The notes beneath the pieces are model-generated. The model saw only the letters and a list, made by a program, of their open reading frames with translations. It was not told the origin of the DNA and did not search any database. Below, piece by piece: positions 1 through 10,960 of a stretch of DNA of 64,000 bases. Made by a program: the position numbers and the translations under genes. The stretch spans positions 1,246,001-1,310,000 of the forward strand of contig JAYKKM010000250.1 of the NCBI GenBank assembly GCA_035772405.1, in the 5' to 3' direction. Position 1 is the stretch's first letter; each line of letters opens with the position of its first letter. This DNA comes from Chrysogorgia sp. JL179-B06 (Eukaryota > Cnidaria > Anthozoa > Scleralcyonacea > Chrysogorgiidae).

Positions 1-668
1 ACATCTTCTGCCAGCAAGGTTAGAAACTCGTTTTGCGATCTGGAGCTGAGACAATCGACTTTGTGTGGGCGCGTTGGAGCGTCATCCAACCATCTCTGGA
101 GTGCAGGGGAGTGCCTGGCCACCAAAGCAACAACTTGTCGGAAATTCCCATTGCCCTCTTTTTCAGAAGAAGATCCACGGAACGATATTGCTTGGCGTGC
201 AAGAGTTCTTGTCATGTCCAACAATGCTTTTATGGCTTCACGGTTGCACTGGGTTTCAGCCTCCTCTTCAATCAGTGCATTTCTGTGATCTTTATCAAGT
301 AAGACGTCGACGTGGGCAGATTTATTCTGGAAGGCAAGCAGTGCTCTAAGAGCGTCTCGATGGATTGAGCTGGTAAAATGGGTAGCCAATTTTCCTGGTG
401 TACTTTTTCCACGGCTTTTCATTTTGTGCCAAGCTTGAACGCTGTTCAATGCCCACGCAGCGAAGGATTCATCAGCCTTGCGATAGCCAGGCAGAGGTGG
501 AAATAACTGGCATACAAAGCAAAAAGCAGCATCTTTGCTGATAGAGTACTCTAGATGTGGATACGTGTTGAACCATTCTGAGGAAAATTGACAGTGTTTT
601 GGAGGAGGAATGTCACGGTTTCTGGGATATCTCGTAAGTTTTGGCTGAAACGGACCTTGTTCAATCAT
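1..668 (-). pseudogene. TTF-type zinc-finger domain of a hAT/ZMYM-like transposase gene, cut by window edge
   Basis: Reading the minus strand from an ATG at 668, about 222 codons stay open to the window edge. The translation has the layout of TTF-type zinc fingers found at the front of ZMYM1-like hAT transposases: a 'GPFQPKLTRYPRNRDIPPPK' entry, then 'DAAFCFVCQLFPP' with the C-x2-C pair, then 'KLATHFTSSIHRDAL', the conserved His of the finger. The family cuts and pastes DNA; many copies are domesticated or dead. The frame is +1 relative to the exon just upstream (669-1113), which stops at 661, so one base has been gained or lost where family members read straight through. The DUF4371 and dimerisation parts would lie beyond the window. 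High confidence on family, moderate on it being a pseudogene, because a short intron or programmed shift cannot be fully excluded. Confidence 0.75.
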
Positions 669-1113
669 GTATAGTCTGTCTTCGTCGGTTAATATTTTCC
701 TTATCAACAGGGATAAATTCAGTAGACGAGAATACAGGAACATGATCTTGCTGAGATTTGATGTTCGCAAGTGCTTGGTTGGTATCGGATAACAGGGATG
801 ATGACAAACTGTTAAGACGTTCAACTACGTCGAGAAGCTCTCCTAGCAGATTTTCTGGCTGGGGTACATCTAATTTTCCCACTTTGGAGATTAATTCTTG
901 GCACTCCATCAAGTTACAACAAAGATGACTAAGCCTTCCAAAGCATTCGATCCATGTGACGGCTTTCGCCTCTGTATTAACCGTTTCAGACACTTCAGAA
1001 TTTTCATTAGCATCATTGGAACCAAATTCATCACTGGAACCAAATTCATCACTGGAGCCAAATTCATTGTTGGAAACAAGTTCCTTGTCTGAAGCCGAAA
1101 CTTCAATATCTGC
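669..1113 (-). CDS. Third exon of the TTF/hAT-like gene, acidic region
   Basis: The minus strand shows a strong acceptor (a T-rich tract ending in TTTTGCAG) whose AG occupies 1115-1114, so the exon opens at 1113. It encodes an acidic, Ser-rich stretch with three near-identical 'EFGSSD' units followed by a helical, leucine-rich segment ('LLGELLDVVERLNSLSSSLL') that could be a coiled coil. The frame is phase 0, matching the donor of the preceding exon (1455). It terminates at TGA 663-661, and the zinc-finger frame resumes one base off at 668. The repeat itself is a likely site of replication slippage. No enzymatic motif is seen here. Confidence 0.55.
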
Positions 1114-1454
1114 CTGCAAAAGAACAATATGTTCACGTTATTTTCCTATCTAAAACTTGCGCTATTGGTGTTTGTTAATTGTTATATATTAAAGACAGCA
1201 TGATAGACTTGAATACTTCCTCTAACTCCAAATTGTCAATGTCAATGGTGGTAGTGGTACTAAGGACAAACGTGTTTTCTCTTCGGATACGTTTCCCAGG
1301 TGATTCAACTAATTATTCTTCGTCTTTCCACAATGATCTTTTACACATTGAATCCTGCAAAGTTTTAATAACTGAGCTGTATAGAATACAATTTAGCAAA
1401 ATTTAAAATGGCCAACTTGACATTCATCAAGTTGGCAATGAATGTAATACCCAC

Positions 1455-1649
1455 CATGCTCACGGTATTAGGTGAATAATTTGTGTCATCAGGTGCATCA
1501 AGGTTATGACAGCTGGCTGAAACGTCTGTAACAGGTTCACTGAGAGATTTCTCCATTTGACTAAAAGCATTTGGCAAGGGACTTGACGCATCGGGAAACG
1601 GTTCTATTTGTAAGGAACTTGACGTATCAGCAATTTTAATTTGTTTTGT
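1455..1649 (-). CDS. Second exon of the TTF/hAT-like gene
   Basis: The exon is bounded by a polypyrimidine tract and CAG (1652-1650) on the acceptor side and by ATG/GTGGGT as donor (GT at 1454-1453). It is 195 bp, an exact multiple of three, and phase 0 on both sides, so it joins its neighbours without changing frame. The encoded 65 residues are Ser/Pro/Asp-rich ('ADTSSSLQIEPFPDASSPLP') and look disordered. No domain is recognised. The support is the agreement of splice phases with exons 1 and 3. Confidence 0.45.
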
Positions 1650-1718
1650 CTGTTCAAACAAAAAAGGCACGATGTTATGTTATATTGTCTATTCTCTTAT
1701 TGATATATATTAAATACT

Positions 1719-1790
1719 ATATGTTGAATTGACAAATAAAATTAAAAGAATACATTGTATTCTTTAATTTTATTCGTCAATTCAACATAT
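1719..1790. repeat. AT-rich hairpin in intron 1
   Basis: Near-perfect inverted repeat: an arm starting ATATGTTGAATTGAC pairs with an arm ending GTCAATTCAACATAT, each about 33 bases with a 3-base loop and one or two bulges. It lies inside the intron between exons 1 and 2. It may be a tiny MITE remnant; no clear target duplication is seen. Confidence 0.6.
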
Positions 1791-2097
1791 ATTCAATACA
1801 AACTAATTTAAACCTGTTCTGGATCATTTACCATCAGAAGACTCGACGTTGAATTGCTTTGCCTTTGGGAATCTTTCGAACCAAAACACTAAATTACATA
1901 ATTTACTTTTAACGATATTAATATATGTATATTAGGAAAGCTGTTAAATGTAAAACTTTTTCATTCATATGACACAGGGTTACTGTGATTTCCATGCTAT
2001 TCAATCTAAAGCTTGTTCACATATACACTATTTTACACAAGATAAAGCCTATATCTAGCGCCTTGATTTGAAATAACAAGAGTATCAAAATAAATAC

Positions 2098-2241
2098 CAG
2101 CTGAGTTTGATTCTTGGCACGAAGTGGTAATGTACTCGCAGTATAATTCGGATGAGTAGTCTTACAATGTTTTCCTTTGTAATCATTGTCGAATACGTTC
2201 CCACACAAAGCACAAGTTACTTTGTAACGATTATGCGGCAT
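2098..2241 (-). CDS. First exon of the TTF/hAT-like gene, C2H2-like zinc finger
   Basis: Starts at ATG 2241 and runs 48 codons to a CTG/GTATTT donor (GT at 2097-2096), phase 0. It contains 'VTCALCGNVFDNDYKGKHCK' then 'TTHPNY', a C-x2-C ... H-x4-H spacing typical of a single DNA-binding zinc finger at the N terminus of transposase-type genes. The open frame continues past the donor into hydrophobic, intron-like sequence, which supports splicing here. With the next two exons it makes a coherent minus-strand gene model of about 2.2 kb in the window. Confidence 0.5.
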
Positions 2242-2622
2242 CTAAAAATACATATCAAAACTCGAATCTCTCTCATACTGAAAAAAATTTCATGTAATGA
2301 TGTAATGAAGTGACTATATGAATATTTGTATTTATTTGTATTTATTAATATTATTTATTACTACCTGTATTTATTTGGTAAAACACTTTAGCTATTGAAA
2401 ACTAAGCTTATCAATACTTAGTAATAATGCACGTTAAAGCACAGTAAAACACTCACCTTTAAATCCACAAAAACGCATGCTTTACATCAAATTTCAACAA
2501 ATGGCATTTGCTGTATTAAGGTGGCTACACTGTCGTGGTAATTTTTTTGTTGCCATTATGGCAACACTGCCCGGTAAAGGGTTAAATCGGGGCCGGTACG
2601 GAAATATACTTAATATAAAAAA
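2242..2622. other. No gene recognised
   Basis: AT-rich sequence upstream of the minus-strand gene at 2241 and just before the LINE fragment. It would hold the promoter of that gene, but no distinct element can be named. Confidence 0.3.
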
Positions 2623-3812
2623 ATGAACCTGACCCACAAACCACCCTTGGGACCAGTTTTAGCACAGTATCAAAGAAGAATGGGACCGACTTTTGGTGAC
2701 ATTCGGACGCTAAGGGGGGTTTCCCACCCCCTAAACCCCCCTAATGTGCGCCCCTGGGTACAGTCCATAAGTGGTTTTGTTTCTACATATCAGAAAGGAG
2801 ACAATTTGTCTGTAGGAAATTCACGATCATTAAGTCAGCAACTGAAAAGAGGTATCCCTCAAGGATCCGTACTTGGACCTCTACTGTACCGGTTATATAC
2901 GGCTCCTTTGGGCGACATTATGCGTAGTCACGGAGTTTCTTATCATCTGTTTGCCGACGACACTCAACTCTACATGACTTTTAAACCATCTGTCGTGGAT
3001 GAAATGGAGCAGTGTCGGGTAAGGATCGAGGCCTGTATGCGTGACATCGATCGTTGGATGTTTAACAACAACCTGAAGCTCAATAGCGACAAAACAAAAC
3101 TCTTGGTGCTTCATTCAAAAAGTCGTCCTCGGCCTTTAATCGATTCTGTGTTAATTGGTGACTACGCTGTTGCCCAGTCGTGTTCAGCTAAGAATATTGG
3201 AGTCGTTTTCGACAGTACGATGAATCTCGACGGTGCTGTAAAAGATGTTTGCAAGTCTGCATTTTATCACATTAGGAACATTGCAAAGATAAGAAAATTT
3301 CTAAGTTTGGGGACCACCAAGATGCTTATAAATGCCTTCGTTGTATCTAGGATTGACAATTGTAACGCATTGCTATACAGTTTACAGACCATCTCATACA
3401 GCGTTTGCAGTATGTTTTAAACTCAGCTGCTAGGCTTATCACGCTGTCACGTAAATGCGATCATATTACACCTGTGTTGTTCAAGCTGCATTGGCTGCCT
3501 GTGAAGCAGCGTATCATTTTCAAGATATTGTTGCATGTTTACAAAGCAGTCAATGGTCTTGGACCCTCATATTTGAGTGAGCTAATCCAGCCTTACGTTC
3601 CACCACGTACACTTCGGTCCTCTGATCAACATTTGTTGAAGCAGCCACCACATCGTCTGGTAACTTATGGCGAAAAAAGAAATTCGCGAAATACTGAAAT
3701 CGCGTCAAGTTGGTTTGTGCACGTGATGCGATTGACAACTGTTGAGTTGGCGCCGCCAAACAGCGTCCAGATTAAAGTACAGTACCAGATTATCATTTGT
3801 CATGTTGGTTAG
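2623..3812 (+). pseudogene. CR1/L2-like LINE reverse transcriptase, 5'-truncated
   Basis: Encodes the palm and thumb of a non-LTR reverse transcriptase: 'GIPQGSVLGPLL' (motif 4), 'YHLFADDTQLYM' with the catalytic FADD (motif 5), 'MFNNNLKLNSDKTKLLV' (motif 6), 'SAKNIGVVFDS' (motif 7), and the typical tail 'LNSAARLITL', 'DHITPVLFKLHWLPVKQRI', 'PSYLSELIQPYVPPRTLRSS'. LINE RT copies element RNA into the genome at a nicked target. The sequence before codon ~40 is unrelated to the fingers domain, so the copy is 5'-truncated, as is usual for LINEs. A frameshift near 3405 separates the RT core (ending at 3420) from the C-terminal part, which resumes one frame over, so it is inactive. No endonuclease is present. 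Confidence 0.9.
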
Positions 3813-3864
3813 TGGTTCGAGAATATATTGTTTGTTTCAGAAGTACTTTTCTGGAATATTTTTT

Positions 3865-4005
3865 TGCCATACTTTTACTTTTACTTAAGTAATATTTTCC
3901 GGCCATACTTTTACTTAAGTAATATTTTCCGGCCATACTTTTACTTTTACTTAAGTAAGATTTTCAGGCCATACTTTTACTTTTAAGTACAAAATATCAG
4001 TACTT
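3865..4005. repeat. Tandem repeat, ~30-37 bp units
   Basis: Four imperfect units built on 'GGCCATACTTTTACTT' plus 'ACTTAAGTAATATTTTCC', differing mainly by an extra ACTTTT. It begins about 50 bp after the LINE fragment and may be its 3' tail or a separate minisatellite. Confidence 0.8.
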
Positions 4006-4752
4006 TGCTGAACACTGGATGAGGTTCAGCATTTCAGGTCACCACAGCATTGCCCTGGTCAAAAATGTCCAGAGTACCCCTGGTTTTAGAATTCCACAAT
4101 AGTGGAAAACATTGTGTTAGAGTTAATCTTGACTGAAATTGATAAATAAGAAATATATAACAGTTTCATGCCAGATAAATAATTAATCTTTAGGGGTTTA
4201 TCCAGACTGAATTTGAGCAGGTATTTGCAGAGCACTGACCTGATAGGATTTTGGTGCACGTTTTTGGTACAGATCAACCCGGCTGATAACGTTGGTTCAG
4301 TATTTTCGTGCAAGTTGTCGCTTGACATGCTTGTTAAGTGTTCGGTGCACTTGGCTACCCATGGGAAATAGGGAAAGTGAAACAAATCACAATTTTTTAA
4401 TTCTTGCACGTAAAAAACTAAGAAAAGGCTCTGAGTAGCACTTGGTCCCAGACCTCAACCTCGGCTCTTATGAGCATTCAAAACAACATGTATGATGATT
4501 TGGGTCAAATGATTTGTGTGAAATGTGATGTGTCGGTTTATCAAGATTCAAGAATGGAAATTTGCGAATCATTTTAGATGTTTTGCTGTTTTCATTGTGT
4601 TTTAGTAAACCATTACGCATTACCAGGTTAGTAAAGGTCTAAACTCAATCTCTTAAATTATTCCTCTCTGCATGATTGTCATTTGTGTAGAACTAGAGGT
4701 CTGATACGAAGAATATAATATAACTTTAAATTATTTTTCAAATTAAGATACC
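4006..4752. other. No gene recognised
   Basis: No reading frame here has recognisable protein character. Low-complexity AT-rich DNA precedes the small zinc-binding ORF at 4753. Confidence 0.3.
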
Positions 4753-4944
4753 ATGAATGAAACATGTCCAGTATGTGAGAAGGAGGTATCCAGTGCACAT
4801 GTCTCCCGTTATTGTAAACAAGATGTCCACCATTTCATCTGTGGAGACCCAGTTCCCGAATCAGAAGAAGGCTACAGGCAACCCATTACTTGCTTCAATT
4901 GTAAGCAAAGACAAAGTGAAAGCGTTGCAGCTGATGGGAGATGA
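4753..4944 (+). CDS. Small Cys/His-rich zinc-binding ORF
   Basis: A 63-residue frame opens with 'MNETCPVCEKEVSS' and shows paired metal ligands: C-P-V-C, then a His/Cys group ('HVSRYCKQDVHHFICG'), then 'CFNCKQ'. Such treble-clef or zinc-ribbon modules are common as first exons of transposase-derived genes in invertebrates, and the ATG sits after an AT-rich leader. No splice partner or downstream domain can be proven, so this may be a lone exon. Function unknown; metal binding is inferred from the Cys spacing only. Confidence 0.4.
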   Translation: MNETCPVCEKEVSSAHVSRYCKQDVHHFICGDPVPESEEGYRQPITCFNCKQRQSESVAADGR

Positions 4945-5429
4945 ACATGGCAAGTCAATTAAATAATATTACTAATAAATAATACGAAATCGCAGAAAAC
5001 CCTCGCGCCAGCCGCCAAACGAAATGAACGAATTTATTGTTTTTGGAAGAATTATATATAATTGAATGGTCAGCTTCATAAATCTCTAAAAAATAAAATT
5101 CCTCCTAAAATTATACAGCTTGGCTTGTACCAATTTGATTTTAGAATAGTTTTATTTATACATCAGTTATTTTAATTTACTGTATGTCTGTATCCAGGTA
5201 AAAAGTCACAAAGATGAATGCAGCATGGACAGTCTTGTTCGAATCAAAGAAGTCAAGCCAAAAAAGTCATCCACAACTTAAACCTAAATCTGACAATTTT
5301 TTTGTATGCCCAGTGCAAGGTGGTGAGAAGCACTTAATCCATGCAGCTTTTCTCCATGCTTTTTTAGCTTATGGGCGAACTGCGAAGCCATCATGGCAGA
5401 GCAGCTCAAGCATGTGGTGTCTGTATTAA

Positions 5430-5610
5430 AACAAACACTTAACCAAGTTGAGCTGACAGTTCTCGCATCACCCAAGCATCTTCTCAAGGGCAACAAAACG
5501 TTTCCGATGACGTTCGGCTACCACAGCATCATGCGTCTTCAGTGCCTTCGACATCTCAAGGTCCAGGACAACAAACCTTTTTGGATGCCATTCAGCATGA
5601 TTTCAAGTAA
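5430..5610 (+). other. Possible orphan exon, Gln/Ser-rich
   Basis: One frame here reads a Gln/Ser-rich stretch ('QASSQGQQNVSDDVRL' ... 'STSQGPGQQTFLDAIQ') and ends at a good donor (CAA/GTAAAT at about 5608). An upstream stop and the lack of a matching acceptor leave it unproven. I do not recognise it. Confidence 0.2.
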
Positions 5611-6251
5611 ATATCTGTTAATAATATTACAATATCTATGAAGTTAATTGTTACGTAAAGATACGTTCGTAAATTTATGTTTTATATGTGCAATATCTAA
5701 TGTTACTGTTCAATACTTTGTTTCAAAACCTTGCGAATTGAGAGAATATATTCGGATATTTTATTATTTTACCAGTTGTGTTTGGTGATGGTGTAACTAT
5801 ACTATTCAGTAATATATTGGGTTGTTGCAGAAAATATCTACAATTCCCAGATAGATGGGATTGCCTAATAGGTCATCCCCCCTCTTTGGACAATTAATGT
5901 CCTCAATTAACATCCCCCTTCCTAGAACAATTAATGCATAGTTAATCTGTAATTATACCCCTCTCAGAAGTTAATTGTGTGCACCCTCTGGGCACAAATT
6001 GCTCCATGACAGGGGATCATCTCCATATTTTTTCAGAAATGACCCATTGCGAGAATGGGAGGGCAATGGGCACAAATTCTTGTACAGTGTACATGCTATA
6101 TATCTTGTTACCACTACTGAATGCACAAGTTGATAATGTGAGCTTTAAATATCATTACCCCCACTCCAGCAGTTTCTTCTCTGATTCGGAAGAATTGCAA
6201 AATTGATCTTGTATGGAATTGGGCTAGTTGCTTATGCGGGTTTACGTCACC
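5611..6251. other. No gene recognised
   Basis: AT-rich sequence with short C-rich tracts near 5880-5970. No coding signal or repeat structure could be supported. Confidence 0.3.
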
Positions 6252-6322
6252 ATTGTTATCGCCACTAAGCCTCGCTTCCATATTCTCTTAACACCAAAAT
6301 GAGGCTTGGTGGTGATAACAAT
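6252..6322. repeat. Short hairpin
   Basis: Inverted repeat with arms of 22 bases (ATTGTTATCGCCACTAAGCC at 6252 and its near reverse complement ending at 6322), two mismatches and a 27-base loop. Small MITE-like hairpin, origin unknown. Confidence 0.6.
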
Positions 6323-6371
6323 AGCGCAATTAGAGAATAAAGAAAATAGCAATTTGCCATTTAAGTTGGTG

Positions 6372-6539
6372 AAGGCTAAAAGGGATGACTCAAAGGACCT
6401 TTACATTTTTTATAACTACTAATCCTAACCCTAATCTCAATCCTAACACCTCGCCCTAACCGTAGCTATCCATAACCTAACGAAAAATAAAAACCAGAAA
6501 AAAACAGAAAGGTCCTTTTGAGTCATCCCTTTTAGCCTT
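6372..6539. mobile_element. 168-bp MITE with CCCTAA-like core
   Basis: Terminal inverted repeats of about 32 bp (AAGGCTAAAAGGGATGACTC ... and its reverse complement) flank a core with degenerate 'CCTAACCCTAA' units. There is no coding capacity. The structure is that of a non-autonomous DNA element. I could not define a convincing target duplication. Confidence 0.75.
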
Positions 6540-6683
6540 AATAATAACAACATTAGCTGGTTACACTGTTACTGTATGGTACCTTTAATTCCTGGTGGTA
6601 AAGTGCCTGTGTAATTTATTGATTTTTAACAGGGAATTGTTAATTACATTAATTACATATATTGTGTGTCTATTTTATCTTAG

Positions 6684-7271
6684 TCGATCATTTCCCAGTC
6701 TCCATGGTGGGGGCCGGAGATTGCCACTGACTAATCCTAGACCAAGCAAGAAACAAAAAACTATTGTTATTCATCCAAGAAACTCTTGGACGCACGATTT
6801 TTGTTTATTAGCTGATAACATTTCCAGTGTTACACCATCCTTAAATCAGCTTGCTAAGCTAAAAGATGCTTGTCTTGGTCGGAAAAAATTGTCTTTCCAG
6901 ATAAAAAATAAACCTTTATCAAGTTAAAGTCAGTCCTGGAAACTGAATATCCAAAGTTAAAATCTCAAGATGGCGCATTTGAGCTGATGCGAGCTCAAGG
7001 TGGTGGATACTCAAGATCAGTTATCCTCATCCCAATGCCTGCTGATGAATACAGTGTGCCATACATAAAGGAAATGATCAGTGGTAGTACACTGATATAC
7101 ATTAGACCGATGAAAAGTTCACTGTCTATTGAAAAGGTTGACCATGTATCTACTAGTTCTTCTCCATCTACCACATGTGCCAGATGTGAGAAACAGGTGC
7201 CAAAAGAATTAATTGAAAGTCAAGAGGGAGCTTCTGATATTCACACCAGATCAAATGAAGCTCCCAATTGA
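6684..7271 (+). pseudogene. Degraded exon of a repeated family (possibly a G2E3/HECT-like gene family)
   Basis: After an acceptor-like TTATCTTAG (6675-6683) the frame reads 'SWTHDFCLLADNISS', 'LKDACLGRKKLSF', then one frame over 'KLKSQDGAFELMRAQGGG', 'SVPYIKEMISGSTLIYIRPM' and 'TTCARCEKQVPKELI'. I recall this architecture (a helical region, a conserved 'YIRP' core, then a C-x2-C motif) from multicopy invertebrate genes annotated near HECT ubiquitin-ligase domains, but cannot verify it here. The two halves are in different frames, with the shift in an A-rich run near 6903, so this copy is broken. No HECT domain follows; a Penelope fragment begins at about 7440. Confidence 0.4.
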
Positions 7272-7439
7272 AGCCAAACCTGGTCATCTCAGCTAAAGTC
7301 TGCATTTCCTGATGCCACTGAATGGAGAACTTGAGGAGATCACATCATGTGCTATGTCAATTGATGAAGTTTCCTGTTTTCTATTAGACAAGCAGTTTTC
7401 TGATGTTGAAGGTGATGCAAGTCTCGAAGATCTAGTCTA

Positions 7440-7798
7440 CCGCTGCGACATGCCTAACCTTAAGAAGTTTCGTCAAAGTCTCCGTCACGAAATGGTATGA
7501 TCCTGAGATGTCAGCCATTTTCACCGATAACCCTTTGGTATCTTTTCTCCGTAATAAAAACATTCGTGACTCCTTAGTACACAGTGCCCTTAAAAAAAAT
7601 ACCTCGGCACCAGCGGGAACATTTTCTTGCGGCCGTTCCTGCTGCAACACATGCCCTTTTCTCAATCCCACTACAGTTATTACTGCCCCCAAATTCAAAC
7701 ACACAATCCGTCACACTTTTTCATGCACGTCCACCAACATCATTTATTGCATCTCTTGCGATAAATGCCCTAAAATCTACATCGGTGAAACTGGGTGA
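7440..7798 (+). pseudogene. Penelope-like element, GIY-YIG endonuclease fragment
   Basis: The frame reads 'DNPLVSFLRNKNIRDSLVHS', then a Cys-rich linker 'FSCGRSCCNTCPFLNPTT', then 'TSTNIIYCISCDKCPKIYIGE', the N-terminal half of the GIY-YIG nuclease that Penelope-like retroelements carry after their reverse transcriptase. The nuclease nicks target DNA for priming. The ORF ends at TGA 7796, exactly where the conserved Arg of the domain should follow, and the rest of the nuclease is absent, so the copy is dead. A related minus-strand fragment lies at 41.6 kb. Confidence 0.85.
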
Positions 7799-7986
7799 CG
7801 CCTGACCACGGTACCCATATAGTCAGGGTGATCTTGTTCTCTCTCTTGGTTGCTTGGTCTTAAAATTACAACTGCGCAAACTCGGAACTGGTCGTGTCGT
7901 TTCGCCTGCCGTGTCTTCGAATCGAGTGTGTTTGTCATCCCTGACAAGGTTTCCGTCATTTATTTCAAAGGTAATCTATATATCTT

Positions 7987-9460
7987 TCTCGTTTTAGAGG
8001 TTTTTCTTTTGTGCGAGTTGTGTTGACAAGTTTAGTTTAGTTGTGTCTTGTCTGTTCAGAGTTTTGCCTGCCGTTTCGTCGTATCGCTTCGTGGGGTACA
8101 ATTTCTTCTCTTTTTCGTTGCCGAGTTTTGTCATCTCTGACGAGGTTTCTGTCCTTTATTTCAAAGGTAAGTTATAACTTTCTCAATTTCTGCGATTCGT
8201 CTTCGATCCTGGGTGCAGTTCTTGTTGTTCAAGGCGAATGATAATTGTTAGGAAAATTTGCAAAGAAGTTTGTTGTTTACTTGTGAATTGCGTGCCTTCT
8301 CTGTTTGAGACGGATTGTTGACAACATTTCCGTGTACTTCATTCAATATCATTCGTTCGGTCATGTATGTCTTCGATCGTCGATGTTCTTTTTAGTGCAA
8401 AGTTTTTAAAACTTTGCAGTATTGTGATGAGTGGCGAAAATTCCCACGATATATATATAAAGTCAGTGACTGATAGTGTTAACATCCGGGGGTGTCGACA
8501 TTATTTTGTAGTATTTTGGTACTTTAATTTACTTATTTTGTGAATGGAAAAGTGAATGTGAAGTTCTGGGCAATGAGAACAGACCGTTAAGTAAGTTATC
8601 AATGGTTTTTTTACATGTCAAATTGTAATGCAGTTTGATTTCGATATCTTAAATATTTCATATGTCTTGAATATAAGTTGTATCCCCGGGTTTTTATGTT
8701 CACATGCTACTGCGCACACGTGAGCTGAAATTTCTCGTTTTAGAGGTTTTTCTTTTGTGCGAGTTGTGTCTTGTCTGTTCAGAGTTTCGCCTGCCGTTTC
8801 GTCGTATCGCTTCGTGGGGTACAATTTCTTCTCTTTTTCGTTGCCGAGTTTTGTCATCTCTGACGAGGTTTCTGTCCTTTATTTCAAAGGTAAGTTATAT
8901 CTTTCTCAATTTCTGCGATTTGTCTTCGATCCTGGGTGCAGTTCTTGTTGTTCAAGGCGAATGATAATTGTTAGGAAAATTTGCAAAGAAGTTTGTTGTT
9001 TACTTGTGAATTGCGTGCCTTCTCTGTTTGAGACGGATTGTTGACAACATTTCCGTGTACTTCATTCAATATCATTCGTTCGGTCATGTATGTCTTCGAT
9101 CGTCGATGTTCTTTTTAGTGCAAAGTTTTTAAAACTTTGCAGTATTGTGATGAGTGGCGAAAATTCCCACAATATATATATAAAGTCAGTGACTGATAGT
9201 GTTAACATCCGGGGGTGCCGACATTATTTTGTAGTATTTTGGTACTTTAATTTACTTATTTTGTGAATGGAAAAGTGAATGTGAAGTTCTGGGCAATGAG
9301 AACAGACCGTTAAGTAAGTTATAAATGGTTTTTTTACATGTCAAATTGTAATGCAGTTTGATTTCGATATCTTAAATATTTCATATGTCTGGAATATAAG
9401 TTGTATCCCCGGGTTTTTATGTTCACATGCTACTGCACACACGTGAGCTGAAATTTTGAT
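7987..9460. repeat. Tandem duplication, two ~0.73 kb units
   Basis: Unit 1 (about 7987-8731) and unit 2 (about 8732-9460) are nearly identical apart from a ~22-base segment near 8024 present only in unit 1 and scattered substitutions. A related third piece lies at 7880-7985. Both units contain the potential donor 'TTTCAAAGGTAAGT'. They directly follow a Penelope-like fragment; such elements often carry tandem pseudo-LTRs, so that is a possible explanation. No gene is evident inside. A short related piece recurs at 19.23-19.33 kb. Confidence 0.9.
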
Positions 9461-10304
9461 AAACATGGCCGTGCCAAGGAGCGGTTTTCTTCTCAAAACA
9501 TGGATTTTGTGGATTTACTGTATAGTATTAAATATGGTATAAGAGAGGATTCGTTGTCTGTTAGGGGAAGACGAGCATGGATATAAAATAAAGGTCGGAC
9601 ATTCAGGATATTTCTGTCAGGTAAGCGCAGCGTTTTGTCTTCGGAGTCTCTGTTTAATATAATGTAACACAATAGACACAGAACCTGCGACACTGACAGG
9701 ATATTGACTGACGAACTTTTGAGACAGGGGAATTTGATTTTTTTAAAAGATCGAGGGATGGGATTTTTGACACAAAATAATTTTAATACTAACTACTTAA
9801 TGACCAAGAGTGAGGTATTTATGGGAAAATATCTAACCAAGATCTTGCTGTAGTGCCCGAGCAATTGCGGCCAAGGTGTGGTATTTTACTGTAAAGACCG
9901 AACAGTCGAGGTTATTAAGTAGTCCATTATATGGCACTTTTTATTGTTATATGAAATCAATGTTGTATTTCTTGGTCTTTGGACTTCGCTTCGCTTCCCT
10001 TCCTTTAACGTTATCAAAACATCAGACTAGCATTATTTTCTGTTGTTTCTTTCTTGTCTGGATACTAAAATTTACTTTTATAATGTTTATTGTTCATCGT
10101 CATTTATTTATTTTATTTTCCTTGTTTTGAGCCAATAACTCTCTTATTAGGATTTTGTGTTTGTTCCCGATAATTACAGGGCATTATCCATAGACATAGT
10201 TGTCATAATGTTCTGTCTAACTTATCACCTTTATCAACCTTGTGATTAAAATAATAAAGATCAAGAATTGTTTTTCTAACTAAAAGTATATTAACTATTA
10301 ATAA
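9461..10304. other. No gene recognised
   Basis: AT-rich intergenic sequence between the 0.73 kb tandem units and the SINE-like flank of the hAT element. ORFs here are short and without domain character. Confidence 0.3.
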
Positions 10305-10410
10305 TTAAAGGTTACAGGTTCGATTCCTCTCCAGGACTCATAAGCATGACGATCCTCTATGTATCGTCTGCCTACTCCAAGCTCTCCCACATTCACTACA
10401 GCAGTGTATA
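10305..10410 (+). repeat. Left half of a tRNA-derived SINE-like repeat interrupted by the hAT element
   Basis: Contains a B-box-like 'GGTTACAGGTTCGATTCC' followed by a tail ending 'ACAGCAGTGTATA' just before the hAT terminus. The same tail, uninterrupted, occurs at about 20484-20510, where it continues into sequence found to the right of the hAT at 18.88 kb. Confidence 0.7.
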
Positions 10411-10960
10411 CAGTGGCGGATCTAGACTGTAGCAACTGTAGCGTATGCTACAGTCAGATTTTCCAGCAAAATAATATTTTTTGAAATTAATTAAAATTTC
10501 AAAAATATAAAACAGTTGTTGATGAGCTCGATCATCGTTTTCTTAAATCTGCCGACGTCTTTGGCTCGTGTTTCGTGAGTTTCCGTGCAACGAACCGTCT
10601 CGCGGCGCGGATTAGCTTCTGGTCACGAACCTGCAGGTTTTGCCCGCCAGCAAAGGTTTTCTGGTGTGAAATGTTGTAGCATCGCGCACAAGGCGCTCTC
10701 GGTCACGTTGCTAGGAGGCGATGTGTTCACGATAAAGCTACGACGGCTACAGTTGTGCTAAATTTAGACTGTAGCCGCTACAGTTGACTGTAGCAAACCA
10801 ATCAAAATGTTGGATTTCGATCACGTTTTGCTCCATTTCGCTACACTTCCGCTACAGTTGACTGTAGCCAAACATTTTCCGATCGTCAATCTACATTTGG
10901 ACTATGAAGTGATCTAATAATAAGATTGCGAGGGCTCGTTCTTTCGATCTCTTTCACCAT

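Noticed and set aside
8425..9190. GATGAG..CGAAA motifs in both 0.73 kb units
   Set aside because: The essential first C of CTGATGA is G, and there is no consistent stem I/III.
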